A stretch of 64,000 bases of DNA, taken from Polynucleobacter aenigmaticus (GTDB lineage: Bacteria > Pseudomonadota > Gammaproteobacteria > Burkholderiales > Burkholderiaceae). Location: positions 87,197-151,196 of the forward strand of contig NZ_NGUO01000008.1 of assembly GCF_002206635.1 (NCBI RefSeq). Direction: 5' to 3'. The notes beneath the pieces are model-generated. The model ran no database searches and was not told the origin of the DNA. It saw only the letters and a program-made list of their open reading frames with translations. This document shows positions 54,699 to 63,599 of the stretch, piece by piece; within the stretch, counting starts at the first letter, position 1, and each line of letters opens with the position of its first letter. The translations under genes and the position numbers were made by a program.

Positions 54699-55643
54699 TT
54701 AATTTTCCTTTCTTGGATTGCTATCAACACTTTTAGCCGCCTTGCCTACCTCTTCGGCTGAGGTGGCCTCGATGACTGCGCCATCTCTTTCTACGCGTTC
54801 TTCAGCCCCCTTATTCATGACGATGATGGAAATTCGTCGATTCACTGGATTTAAGGGATCCTTTTTGTCTAATGGAATAGCCGAAGAAACCCCCAGCACT
54901 TGCAAGATCTTTTTTTCATCCATGCCGCCGTAGACTAATTCACGGCGAGAGGCATTTGCCCTATCAGCCGATAACTCCCAGTTGCTATATGATTTTTCAC
55001 CATTAGGGTAGGGCAGTGGATCCGTATGACCGGATAGGCTAATTTTGTTATTTACGCCATTAAGAGTTTTCCCAATCAAGCGTAATAGATCGCGTGCATA
55101 AGGTTGCAATTCAGCCTTCGATTTATCAAACATGGGTCGATTTTTCTCGTCGACAATCTGAATTCTCAATCCATCTTGCGTCAAATCTAGTAATAGCTGG
55201 TTTCTAAATTTACTTAATTTAGGATCTGCATCAATTGCTGCTTGTATTTTTGCTTTAAGTTGTTTTAATACTTCAAGCTCAGCTTTTGCTTGTTCAGCTT
55301 TACTAATATTGACGTTGGTTTTTTGGGTTAAGACATTTGAATTTTTATTAACTTGACCATCTTTTTTAGTAAGGTCTTTCCCTCCACCATTTAATATGCT
55401 GTCAGCTGATCCGGCGCCCGTGCCACCTGCTAGAGCAACCTTTAGTGGAGTTTTGAAATATTCAGCAATACCCTGAAGATCTCCTTGCGCTGTAGAGCCA
55501 AGCAACCACATTAGTAAAAAGAAAGCCATCATCGCCGTCACAAAGTCAGCGTAGGCGATTTTCCAAGCGCCACCATGGTGACCAGCCGCCACTTTCTTAA
55601 TCTTTTTTACAACGATCGAGGGTTTTTCGTCTGCTTTTGCCAT
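54699..55643 (-). CDS. motB: Flagellar motor stator protein MotB
   Basis: A 314-residue protein with a basic N-terminus, a transmembrane helix with proton-binding Asp33 (YADFVTAMMAFFLLMWLLG), a plug/linker and an OmpA-like domain (ISLSGHTDPLPYPNGEKSYS, NRRISIIVMNK). The N-terminal SIVVKKIKKVAAGHHGGAWK is the canonical MotB start. It pairs with motA 29 bases upstream. Confidence 0.97.
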   Translation of the reverse strand: MAKADEKPSIVVKKIKKVAAGHHGGAWKIAYADFVTAMMAFFLLMWLLGSTAQGDLQGIAEYFKTPLKVALAGGTGAGSADSILNGGGKDLTKKDGQVNKNSNVLTQKTNVNISKAEQAKAELEVLKQLKAKIQAAIDADPKLSKFRNQLLLDLTQDGLRIQIVDEKNRPMFDKSKAELQPYARDLLRLIGKTLNGVNNKISLSGHTDPLPYPNGEKSYSNWELSADRANASRRELVYGGMDEKKILQVLGVSSAIPLDKKDPLNPVNRRISIIVMNKGAEERVERDGAVIEATSAEEVGKAAKSVDSNPRKEN

Positions 55644-55672
55644 TGATCTATTTCAGTGCCTATGCAGATGGC

Positions 55673-56533
55673 TTACCTAGACTTGTTTTGCTTAATATGA
55701 TCTTCAAGCTCGATAAAGCTTGGGCGCTCGGTGGAGTAAAGCACCTTCCGTCCAAATTCAATCGCGATCGTGGGTGCATAGCCGTTTAGGCTAGCTAATA
55801 AGACCACTTTGACTGTTTGGTATATTTTGGTGGATTCATTCAGCTTTTGTTCGCACAGCGACGATAAGGGACCTACAAATCCATAGGCTAATAAAATTCC
55901 CAGGAAGGTGCCGACTAATGCATGAGCAATTAAAAGCCCTAACTCTGAGGGTGGAATTCCAATTGATTCCATGGTGTGCACAACACCCATCACAGCAGCC
56001 ACAATTCCAAAGGCCGGTAGCCCATCACCTAATCGTGCAATGCAATGGACGGGCACATGGCCTTCGTTATGATGCGTTTCAATTTCATTGTCCATGAGGT
56101 TTTCAATTTGAAACGCATCCATATTTCCTGAAAGCATGAGGCGCAGGTAGTCACAAATAAAGTCGATCAGGTGATGATCATGTAATAAATTGGGATATTT
56201 TGTGAAAATGGTGCTTTGCTCAGGATCTTCGACATCTTTCTCAATCGCCATCATTCCATCTTTGCGAATTTTGGTGAGAATATCGAACATCATTGCCAGC
56301 AAATCCAAATACAATTTCTTAGTGAATTTAGAGCCCTTGAATAATGTCGGGAAAGCGGCAGCCGTAGCTTTTATAGACTTCATGTCGTTACCGACAAAAA
56401 AGGCTCCTAGCGCTGCGCCGCCGATCATGAGCAGTTCAAGCGGCTGAAAGAGGGCGGCAAGATGTCCGCCTGCCATGGCAAATCCACCAAATACGCTCGC
56501 ACATACGACGATATAGCCAATAATTACGAACAC
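55673..56533 (-). CDS. motA: Flagellar motor stator protein MotA
   Basis: A 286-residue MotA starting from GTG at 56533 with GAGGAAAAG upstream. Four transmembrane helices (FVIIGYIVVCASVFGGFAMA at the start; GDGLPAFGIVAAVMGVVHTM). The cytoplasmic loop interacts with FliG. It is downstream of flhDC and the methyltransferase gene with a 108-base gap. Confidence 0.97.
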   Translation of the reverse strand: MFVIIGYIVVCASVFGGFAMAGGHLAALFQPLELLMIGGAALGAFFVGNDMKSIKATAAAFPTLFKGSKFTKKLYLDLLAMMFDILTKIRKDGMMAIEKDVEDPEQSTIFTKYPNLLHDHHLIDFICDYLRLMLSGNMDAFQIENLMDNEIETHHNEGHVPVHCIARLGDGLPAFGIVAAVMGVVHTMESIGIPPSELGLLIAHALVGTFLGILLAYGFVGPLSSLCEQKLNESTKIYQTVKVVLLASLNGYAPTIAIEFGRKVLYSTERPSFIELEDHIKQNKSR

Positions 56534-56641
56534 TACTTTTCCTCTTCTAACTCAAGTGACTCAGAGAATATCAATGGAGGCCCGCTTTTAATCCTTGGAA
56601 TAAAGGCTGATTACGCTCTCTTTATTTATTTATCTCGTTTT

Positions 56642-57424
56642 TTAATGGCTGATTTGATAAATGTACGTAGCGGTAGTCGTCAATGACTGATTGAGAACCC
56701 TTGATGGCGTGATATTCGGAATGGGAAACTCATGGCTAATGAGTAGTGACTGATTGACCATTTCTTGGGATGCTTTTTGCCACAGTGAAGGCATTGCTGC
56801 TGGCGATAGGTAGGCAAATATGAGGTCGTAATTACCAAAATTCAGTTTTTGATAATTGCCCAATGTAAATCTAGCGCTTGATCTTTTGAATTTGCTACGA
56901 AGGGTGCTAATTAACCACGGCAAAGGGGCTATTTCGATGCCGTTAACTTCGCATTGTGGTTTAAGCTGTGCAATCCTCATGGAAAAGTCACCAAGGCCGC
57001 TGCCAATCTCCATGATCCTCAGTTTCTTGTGCGCAGAAACCAGATTTGCAACTGCATCCCACGTGCGTGATTGTGATGGGTAAAAGGGAGCTTGGGTGTG
57101 AAAAGTATTCCAGAAGAGGCTGACACTAACTAGGAGGGCCACTAGGTATAAGAAACTTGGTATATCCCATCCAGTCAGCAGGCAGATTACTGGCGGAAAG
57201 AGGATTTGGATGTAGCGCCACCAAGAAGCCATTCCCAATATTGCTGTGAGCGCTCCCGCTACTAAACCCTGGCAAATATAGATGGCAAATATTGGTACTT
57301 CAGTATGGGTTTGCATCTCATAAAGCTCTTGGAGTATGGCGCAAATACAATAGGCAAATAACTGTATAGATAAGGCCACGAAAATCGGCGGTATACGCCT
57401 CCATTTGCTCTGAGTAGGCGGCAC
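56642..57424 (-). CDS. Membrane-anchored SAM-dependent methyltransferase (putative)
   Basis: A 260-residue protein with a GTG start. The N-terminal half has about four transmembrane helices (residues 12-110). The C-terminal half is a Rossmann methyltransferase: motif I LRIMEIGSGLGDFSMRIAQL, acidic residue in CEVNGIEIAPLPW, motif IV NYDLIFAYLSPAAMP. The substrate is unknown, and a membrane lipid or cell-envelope component is possible. It starts 2 bases after the flhC stop, so it is in the flhDC operon upstream of motA. Its role in motility is not established. Confidence 0.8.
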   Translation of the reverse strand: MPPTQSKWRRIPPIFVALSIQLFAYCICAILQELYEMQTHTEVPIFAIYICQGLVAGALTAILGMASWWRYIQILFPPVICLLTGWDIPSFLYLVALLVSVSLFWNTFHTQAPFYPSQSRTWDAVANLVSAHKKLRIMEIGSGLGDFSMRIAQLKPQCEVNGIEIAPLPWLISTLRSKFKRSSARFTLGNYQKLNFGNYDLIFAYLSPAAMPSLWQKASQEMVNQSLLISHEFPIPNITPSRVLNQSLTTTATYIYQISH

Positions 57425-57426
57425 AA

Positions 57427-58035
57427 TCAGATCCCCACACCCCGTCCTTGCTCAGCATTCTGTATAGCCAGATTCACTTTGGCAGGTATTTTTTTATATT
57501 TTTGATATTTTCCTGCGCGTGATGGGATGTGGCAGAGGTTGCAGCGATAATTTTGATGCAAATCATAGGTATCAACCACAAAGCTGCCGCTACAAGTAGT
57601 ACATGATTCCATCTTTAACAATTTTTGCTCTACAAATCGAACTAAAGTCCAGGCTCGGATCAGACTTAATACCGGCTCATCGCCAGCCGGCTGCTCATCA
57701 GTGAGATCTAAGCTGTGAGATTGCTCTAGGTATAGTTGATAGGATTTGGTGAGGGCATCAATACCTTTGGCGCCTGCGTTTTCTTTAAGGAAGAAATAAA
57801 TATTCATAAAAATTGAAGAATGAATATTCGGCTGCCACGTTAAGAACCAGTCAGTAGAAAAAGGAAGCATTCCCTTTGGCGGTGAAATACCTCTTAATTC
57901 CTTATATAGCTTGGTTAACTTCTCTCTGGATAGGGATGTATGTGATTCCAGCAACTGAAGGCGAGCCCCTAGCTTAATTAGCTGAATAGCTAATTGAAGT
58001 TGCTCCGCCTCATTTACTACGCTCTTGACCTTCAT
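57427..58035 (-). CDS. flhC: Flagellar master regulator subunit FlhC
   Basis: A DNA-binding partner of FlhD, about 202 residues. It has the FlhC N-terminal LIKLGARLQLLESHTSLSRE and the four-cysteine zinc site (ESCTTCSGSFVV and YRCNLC). FlhD4C2 activates class 2 flagellar promoters. The ATG at 58035 is preferred to a TTG at 58047. It follows flhD closely. Confidence 0.97.
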   Translation of the reverse strand: MKVKSVVNEAEQLQLAIQLIKLGARLQLLESHTSLSREKLTKLYKELRGISPPKGMLPFSTDWFLTWQPNIHSSIFMNIYFFLKENAGAKGIDALTKSYQLYLEQSHSLDLTDEQPAGDEPVLSLIRAWTLVRFVEQKLLKMESCTTCSGSFVVDTYDLHQNYRCNLCHIPSRAGKYQKYKKIPAKVNLAIQNAEQGRGVGI

Positions 58036-58052
58036 GTTTTGATCCAAAAAAA

Positions 58053-58385
58053 TTAACAGATTGCTTCAACAGCACGTCCTGCCATCAGGATGGAGCTATG
58101 GGCTAATGCTTGAGCATATCCTTTGGTGTGGCTGGTCAACATTCCCAAAATAGCCTTGTCATCAAATCTAAAGCGCGTCAACATCATATTTGCACTGGAT
58201 AGTTTGATTAACTGTGAATTGCTTAGGCCTTCAAGTAAGTCGGCGATATCTTGGTTAAGGCCAAGACGATAGATGGCTGAGACTTTATCTGCGCGAATCA
58301 TTTGTTGTGCAAGCATCAAATAATTTAAGTTGGCATCACGAATTTCCATCATGGTGTCTTCTTGAGATTTGTCGATCATTTTCAT
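58053..58385 (-). CDS. flhD: Flagellar master regulator subunit FlhD
   Basis: A 110-residue protein with the FlhD pattern (LNYLMLAQQMIRADKVSAIY, RLGLNQDIADLLEGLSNSQL, RFRFDD). It makes the heterohexamer with FlhC and gives DNA-binding specificity. It is divergent from a hybrid sensor kinase across 365 bases. Confidence 0.97.
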   Translation of the reverse strand: MKMIDKSQEDTMMEIRDANLNYLMLAQQMIRADKVSAIYRLGLNQDIADLLEGLSNSQLIKLSSANMMLTRFRFDDKAILGMLTSHTKGYAQALAHSSILMAGRAVEAIC

Positions 58386-58750
58386 ATTGGCCTCTTTCGT
58401 TTATCAAGTGCGCTTTAATTTCGCAGTACTGACAGTTTTATTCTTTTAGATGATCCTCTAAATGAGTGGAACGCTGTATTTTTCGTCAGAAGATCACGAT
58501 ATTTTTTGTTGGCCATATGGGCTTTAGTTTGTCAGTATTTGTCCTACAAATATTTAGCAAGATGCTTAGATCGTTGAATAAGAACATTAAATTGATGTCG
58601 CATTAGTCTTTTTTATATCTTTTTTAAAATTAAGCATCTAAAGTAGTGTTGTTTAGGTAATGGGCCAAGCTGCCATTCCTATAAATTCATGCAAATTAAT
58701 ACTTAAATTGAACGTAAATTTTAATATTTACTTCGCACGTCAAGAAGCCA
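58386..58750. other. 365-base divergent regulatory region flhD / hybrid kinase
   Basis: AT-rich spacer between two divergent genes, without an open frame of note. It should contain the flhDC promoter(s) and the kinase promoter. No sigma28-type element or clear operator was recognised. A long leader before flhD, common in this family, is possible. Confidence 0.6.
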
Positions 58751-61700
58751 ATGCCACAAGATCCTATTAATCCAAATGTTTCACATCAGGCTGATTCTGA
58801 AAATACCCCCCTTAAGCAGGAAAAATTAAAAATTCCATTGGGGGGCTTAGGTTTTTTTGGGAACTACTTTCAGGGTTTTAATTTTGCTCAAGAGTGCGTT
58901 GCTAAGCAGGCATCTAGCGAACTCTTGTCTAAGTCATTAACTCAGTATCCCGCAATGGGAGATCATCCGCCATTGAGTTACCAGACTGTTCTTGAAAGTG
59001 TTGGCGTTGGATACGGTAGGACCAATGTTGATGGTATCTGGATTGAGGTGAGTCCATTTCTATGTAATATGCTCGGTTATACAGAAGAAGAGCTCTTGCA
59101 ACTGAGTTATGAAGATGTCACGTACCCAGATGATATTGATCTGCATATAGAGGAGCGTAATAAACTCTTTTCTCGTGAAATTAACCGCATGGAGGTTGAG
59201 ACGCGCTACATCAGTAAATTTGGCAGTATTGTCTGGATTAATGCCTTTACCTCTGTTGTTTTCGGGACCGATGGTCAACCCCTTTATCGCTCCCACGTCA
59301 TTATTGATATTACTGAACGCAAACTATTTCAGAGGGCCTTAGGCGAGAGTCAGACTCGAATCAATAAAGTAACGCAATTTGCCCCAGGCATGGCATATCA
59401 GTTTCAGATGTTTCCAGATGGTAGTTCTTGTCTCCCTTTTGCAAGCGAACGCATTAGAGATATCTACGGCGTAACGCCTGAACAGGTGAAGTTCGATGCT
59501 TCATCTGTATATGGAATGATTCATCCGGAAGATATTGAGAGGATGTATATCTCAATTCAAGAATCCGCCCAATCTCTTAGTGAGTGGTCTGAGGATTTCA
59601 GGGTCAATCACCCTGAAAAAGGGCTCCTTTGGCTATCCGGTCGCTCCAATCCCGAAAGAATGGAGGACGGAAGCACTTTATGGCATGGTTTTATTCATGA
59701 TGTGACTAAGCAGAAAAAAATTAAGTTAGCGTTACTAGAATTAGTAGAGGAGCAGAGCGCTATCTTGCAAAGCAATTTGATTGGCGTGGTTCGCATGCGT
59801 AACCGCGTATATCAGTGGGCGAATGATTATTTTATTCACTTGCTTGGCTATGAATCCCATGAAATTATCGGCTCAACAGGTGCCCACATTTTTCCCGATG
59901 AAGGTGCATTTATCAACTTTGAGTTAGGGGCTGCCTCAGTAATTCAATCAGGAAACGTGTATCGAACAGAAGTCAAACTAAAAACTAAATCTGGAAATTT
60001 GCTTTGGTTTAATGTGGCGGGCTCACTCTATGGCAATGATTCCAACTTAACCTCTTGGGTTTTTGTGGATATTACTACACAGAAACAAACGCAACTGAGC
60101 ATGATGGAGGTGCAGCAAGCCGCTGAAGTGGCAAACTTGGCCAAGAGTCGTTTCCTGGCCATGATGAGTCATGAGATTCGCACTCCCATGAATGGCATTA
60201 TTGGTTTATCAACCCTAGCCTTAAATCATCCTGTGAGTAAAGAAGTGGGTGATTATCTCAACAAGATAGAGTCTTCTTCCAAGGCTTTATTGGGGATTCT
60301 GAATGATGTGCTGGATTTCTCGAAGATTGAAGCGTGCATGCTTTCAGTTGACTCTGAACCCTTTAGTCTGTCCGCTATGTTGCAAGAGGTCTATGGCCTA
60401 TTTTCTGCGAGCGCTCAGGATAAATCGATTGCCTATTGCTTAACGGTTGATGAAGAGTTGCCTTCAGGCCTGATTGGCGATGCATTGCGGATTAAGCAGG
60501 TACTCATTAATTTGCTGGGTAATGCCGTGAAGTTCACCCCCGTAGGTTTAGTAACAGTTGATGTGGCTTTGGTAGAGTTAAGTCAGTCACAGGCAACCAT
60601 TCGTTTTGCGATTAAGGATACGGGCATCGGTATGAGTCCCCAAGACTTAGAGAGGCTACTCATTCCATTTAGCCAGGCTGATAATTCGATTACCCGCCGC
60701 TTTGGCGGTACTGGATTAGGCTTGACCATTAGTAGTCAGCTCTTAGCGCTGATGGACTCTCGCTTGGTAATTGAGAGTGTTTCTGGTAAAGGTTCTCACT
60801 TTAGTTTTGAGCTTACTTTGCCAGTAGTTGCTTATGAGCCAGTGCAGATTCAAATGCAACAACGTCCACGTCAAGCCGGAACTCTAGGCATTAGTTTGCA
60901 GGCGCAAGGTAAGGCATTGGCTGGCACCAAGATATTGGTGGCAGAAGATAACCGCATTAACCAACAAGTGGTGGCAGAGTTCTTAAAACTTTCTGGGGCC
61001 AGTGTAGATATTGCCAATAATGGTATCGAGGCTTTAGGTCTCTTAGCTAAAAATACCTATGATGCCATCTTGATGGATGTGCAAATGCCTCAGATGGGGG
61101 GCTTAGAAGCCACCGCCCAAATCAGAACGAAGCCTGAGTATCAATCCTTGCCGATTGTGGGCTTAAGTGCGGGCGTTACCCAAGAAGAGCGCAATGCCTG
61201 CCTGCAAAGTGGCATGAATGATTTTTTGCCTAAACCAGTCAATCCCCAAGATTTAGTACAGACGCTCAGTAATTGGGTGAATCTACCCGAAGAGATGAGG
61301 AGCGCTCAAGTTGCAGCCATAATAAAACCAAACCCTCCATTAGACCCCACCTTTCCACATGGCTTAACTCCAGTCAATTTAGTTAAGTTACCTGGTTTTG
61401 ATGTAAAAAATGCTTTAGCCATGGTTGGCGATGAGTCTTTGGTTATGCAGTTGCTGCGCATGTTTTATGAGGATACGCAAGAGACCGCGCATGAACTTTC
61501 TCAAGAGATTGAGCGCGGGGATTATGTGGCAGCGCAAAAGCGGGTACATAGCCTAATCGGCTCCGCCGGTATCTTGGGTGCCGAGTCACTGCATACGGTA
61601 GCCGAAATATTTGATAGAAATTTAAAGCAAGGGCATTTTGATCGCTTTGCGTACGATGCGTTTACTGCTGAGTTGGAGAGTACGCGCATGGCTTTGGATT

Positions 61701-62575
61701 TGTTTTCACGAGCTGCGATTGAGCAAATACAGGAAGAAGCTTTACCGGTATCTGTCAAACAAAATCCACGTGGTCTTATGGGCCTTTATATTTTACTGGC
61801 AGATGACTCCCATTTTGCAAGAGAGGCTCTCAAGGAATTTTTAGAGCTCTCCGGTGCTAAGGTAGATCTTGCCAATAATGGGATAGAAGCATTAGATCTT
61901 TTATCAAAAAATGTTTATAGCGCAGTCTTGATGGATGTGCAAATGCCGCAGATGGGTGGGCTGGAAGCGTGCAAACTCATCCGCCAACAAGCGCAATTCA
62001 CTCACCTACCCATTATCGGTCTGAGTGCCGGCGTTGCTGAGGAGGAAGGTGTTGAATGCAAGGCTAGCGGCATGAATGATTTTGTACCCAAGCGCGTCAA
62101 TCCCCAAGATTTAGTACAGACGCTCAGTAATTGGGTGAATCTACCCGAAGAGATGAGGAGCACTCAAGTTGCAGCCATAACAAAACCAAACCCTCCTTTA
62201 GACCACCCCACCTTTCCACATGGCTTAACTCCAGTCAATTTAGTTAAGTTACCTGGTTTTGATGTAAAAAATGCTTTAGCCATGGTTGGCGATGAGTCTT
62301 TGGTTATGCAGTTGCTGCGCATGTTTTATGAGGATACGCAAGAGACCGCGCATGAACTTTCTCAAGAGATTGAGCGCGGGGATTATGTGGCAGCGCAAAA
62401 GCGGGTACATAGCTTAAAGGCTTCGGCAGCTACGCTAGGGGCCACTGAACTTCGTCACATTATTGATGCCTTAGAGCGGGACCTTCGAATTCATAACGTC
62501 TACCCCGTGAATTATGAGCAGTTTTTAATCATTTTGCAGAAAACCCGTAGCGTATTGGCGAATAGCTTTATTTAG
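58751..62575 (+). CDS. PAS-PAS-PAS hybrid histidine kinase with duplicated REC-HPt
   Basis: A 1274-residue soluble kinase. Three PAS domains (about 80-195, 200-325, 335-445). HisKA with His474 (MMSHEIRTPMNG). HATPase (about 580-695, with the motifs DTGIGM and GGTGLGL). REC1 with Asp776, HPt1 with His933, REC2 with Asp1062 and HPt2 with His1220. Thus two complete REC-HPt relays follow the kinase core. The stretches around 61238-61552 and 62096-62413 are almost identical at DNA level, showing recent duplication or gene conversion. There are no transmembrane segments, so it senses a cytoplasmic signal. It is divergent from flhDC, so control of motility is plausible but unproven. Confidence 0.94.
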   Translation: MPQDPINPNVSHQADSENTPLKQEKLKIPLGGLGFFGNYFQGFNFAQECVAKQASSELLSKSLTQYPAMGDHPPLSYQTVLESVGVGYGRTNVDGIWIEVSPFLCNMLGYTEEELLQLSYEDVTYPDDIDLHIEERNKLFSREINRMEVETRYISKFGSIVWINAFTSVVFGTDGQPLYRSHVIIDITERKLFQRALGESQTRINKVTQFAPGMAYQFQMFPDGSSCLPFASERIRDIYGVTPEQVKFDASSVYGMIHPEDIERMYISIQESAQSLSEWSEDFRVNHPEKGLLWLSGRSNPERMEDGSTLWHGFIHDVTKQKKIKLALLELVEEQSAILQSNLIGVVRMRNRVYQWANDYFIHLLGYESHEIIGSTGAHIFPDEGAFINFELGAASVIQSGNVYRTEVKLKTKSGNLLWFNVAGSLYGNDSNLTSWVFVDITTQKQTQLSMMEVQQAAEVANLAKSRFLAMMSHEIRTPMNGIIGLSTLALNHPVSKEVGDYLNKIESSSKALLGILNDVLDFSKIEACMLSVDSEPFSLSAMLQEVYGLFSASAQDKSIAYCLTVDEELPSGLIGDALRIKQVLINLLGNAVKFTPVGLVTVDVALVELSQSQATIRFAIKDTGIGMSPQDLERLLIPFSQADNSITRRFGGTGLGLTISSQLLALMDSRLVIESVSGKGSHFSFELTLPVVAYEPVQIQMQQRPRQAGTLGISLQAQGKALAGTKILVAEDNRINQQVVAEFLKLSGASVDIANNGIEALGLLAKNTYDAILMDVQMPQMGGLEATAQIRTKPEYQSLPIVGLSAGVTQEERNACLQSGMNDFLPKPVNPQDLVQTLSNWVNLPEEMRSAQVAAIIKPNPPLDPTFPHGLTPVNLVKLPGFDVKNALAMVGDESLVMQLLRMFYEDTQETAHELSQEIERGDYVAAQKRVHSLIGSAGILGAESLHTVAEIFDRNLKQGHFDRFAYDAFTAELESTRMALDLFSRAAIEQIQEEALPVSVKQNPRGLMGLYILLADDSHFAREALKEFLELSGAKVDLANNGIEALDLLSKNVYSAVLMDVQMPQMGGLEACKLIRQQAQFTHLPIIGLSAGVAEEEGVECKASGMNDFVPKRVNPQDLVQTLSNWVNLPEEMRSTQVAAITKPNPPLDHPTFPHGLTPVNLVKLPGFDVKNALAMVGDESLVMQLLRMFYEDTQETAHELSQEIERGDYVAAQKRVHSLKASAATLGATELRHIIDALERDLRIHNVYPVNYEQFLIILQKTRSVLANSFI
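61238..61552 (+). repeat. Repeat copy 1 (REC end/linker/HPt) in the hybrid kinase gene
   Basis: About 315 bases matched almost perfectly by 62096-62413. The second copy has one extra codon (PLDHPTF against PLDPTF) and two other changed residues. Outside these limits the two REC-HPt modules are much more diverged. Confidence 0.9.
62096..62413 (+). repeat. Repeat copy 2 (REC end/linker/HPt) in the hybrid kinase gene
   Basis: Direct-repeat partner of 61238-61552, in frame, 858-861 bases downstream. Sharp borders in otherwise diverged domains point to gene conversion. Confidence 0.9.
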
Positions 62576-62608
62576 TCGAGCTAGTTAATGCAATATTGAT
62601 TACGGAAA

Positions 62609-62638
62609 TTCTCTCTTCGGATGAAGGGTGAGATTTTT
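62609..62638 (+). terminator. Probable terminator of the hybrid kinase gene
   Basis: A hairpin with stem core CTTC/GAAG, extended through a wobble and one mismatch to CTC/GAG, is followed by ATTTTT. It lies 34 bases after the kinase stop codon. Confidence 0.5.
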
Positions 62639-62775
62639 AAGATGAAGAATAAGGCCTTAATCAGACTCTTTATTTCTAATTCAGAATCCTTTAGCATGGC
62701 CTGAGATGACACTCGATGACTAATTTATTCTCACTGCTGAGTTGTTGGTGAAAATTTTTTTCTGTTAATATTAAT

Positions 62776-63078
62776 TTAGTTGCAGGTTGTTTTTGAGCCA
62801 TTCGTAATGCAGTTTTTGCCATTGGAGTAGATGGTTTTGTTTCCATTAGTTATCGAACTTGGGCCGTTAGAGTAGTACGTCATACTTCCAGATTGTGTCG
62901 TAACTAAACCATTTGGACCGTTGGCGATGGTGCCATTTTGAGGCTGCGTTGGGATATTGGGAACGATTAGTAAATTATTGTTACCGGGATTTTGACCTCG
63001 TCCATCCAGTCCGGCTGAATGCGCATTTGTAGTGATGGCAAGTAGGGATGTGAAAGTGGCAAGATATAAGAATTTCAT
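62776..63078 (-). CDS. Small secreted Asn/Gly/Ser/Thr-rich protein
   Basis: A 100-residue protein with a Sec signal peptide (residues 1-22, ending AHSAG). The mature part is disordered or beta-rich with an internal repeat: TYYSNGPSSITNGNK and TIYSNGKNCITNGSK (two 15-residue units). It has two cysteines near the end that could form a disulphide. I do not recognise the family. An AAGGACTCC ribosome site precedes the ATG. No operon partner. Periplasmic or secreted by inference. Confidence 0.65.
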   Translation of the reverse strand: MKFLYLATFTSLLAITTNAHSAGLDGRGQNPGNNNLLIVPNIPTQPQNGTIANGPNGLVTTQSGSMTYYSNGPSSITNGNKTIYSNGKNCITNGSKTTCN

Positions 63079-63314
63079 AAGGACTCCATTTTTTTAGTGT
63101 AGCTAAGCTATGCCTAGGATTCAACTGACTTAGTTATTGTATGCGCTTCAAGCGTAATTTTAGGTAAGAAATTAATGGGATAAATCCAATGTCGTTAATT
63201 TTGGCTAGGGTATTGATAGGTTATGGTCATCACAACCTAGTACTAATTTAATTTTGTAAGAATGCAAATATTAGTGTTGCGTAATTATTTTCTCCATTTT
63301 TAAAAGTAGGTCAT

Positions 63315-63599
63315 GTGTATTCAAAACTCATTGCTGAATTAGCCATTGCCAATGAAGAGCTGCTGTTCCAGAACGAAGAAAAAGAAAAACGAGCTGCAGA
63401 GCTTTTAATCGCGAATGAAGAAAAAGCCAAACGTGCTGCAGAGCTTCTTTATGCCAATGAAGAGCTGCTATTCCAGAGTGATGAAAAAGAAAAACGAGCT
63501 GCAGAGCTTTTAATCGCGAATGAAGAAAAAGCCAAACGTGCTGCAGAGCTCTTAATCGCGAATGAAGAAAAAGCCAAACGTAGCTGCAGAGCTCTTTAA
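63315..63599 (+). CDS. Start of a repeat-rich coiled-coil protein (frameshifted, cut by window end)
   Basis: From a GTG at 63315 the reading frame encodes tandem units of 14 residues (LLIANEEKAKRAAE) and 21 residues (LLYANEELLFQSDEKEKRAAE). Such NEEK-RAAEL repeats are known as coiled-coil linkers at the front of PAS/GGDEF or histidine-kinase proteins, which would follow beyond the window. The frame stops at 63597-63599 because of one extra A before CTGCAG (about 63581). Repeats continue in other frames to the window end, so the true gene is longer, broken or mis-sequenced. Confidence 0.6.
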   Translation: MYSKLIAELAIANEELLFQNEEKEKRAAELLIANEEKAKRAAELLYANEELLFQSDEKEKRAAELLIANEEKAKRAAELLIANEEKAKRSCRAL

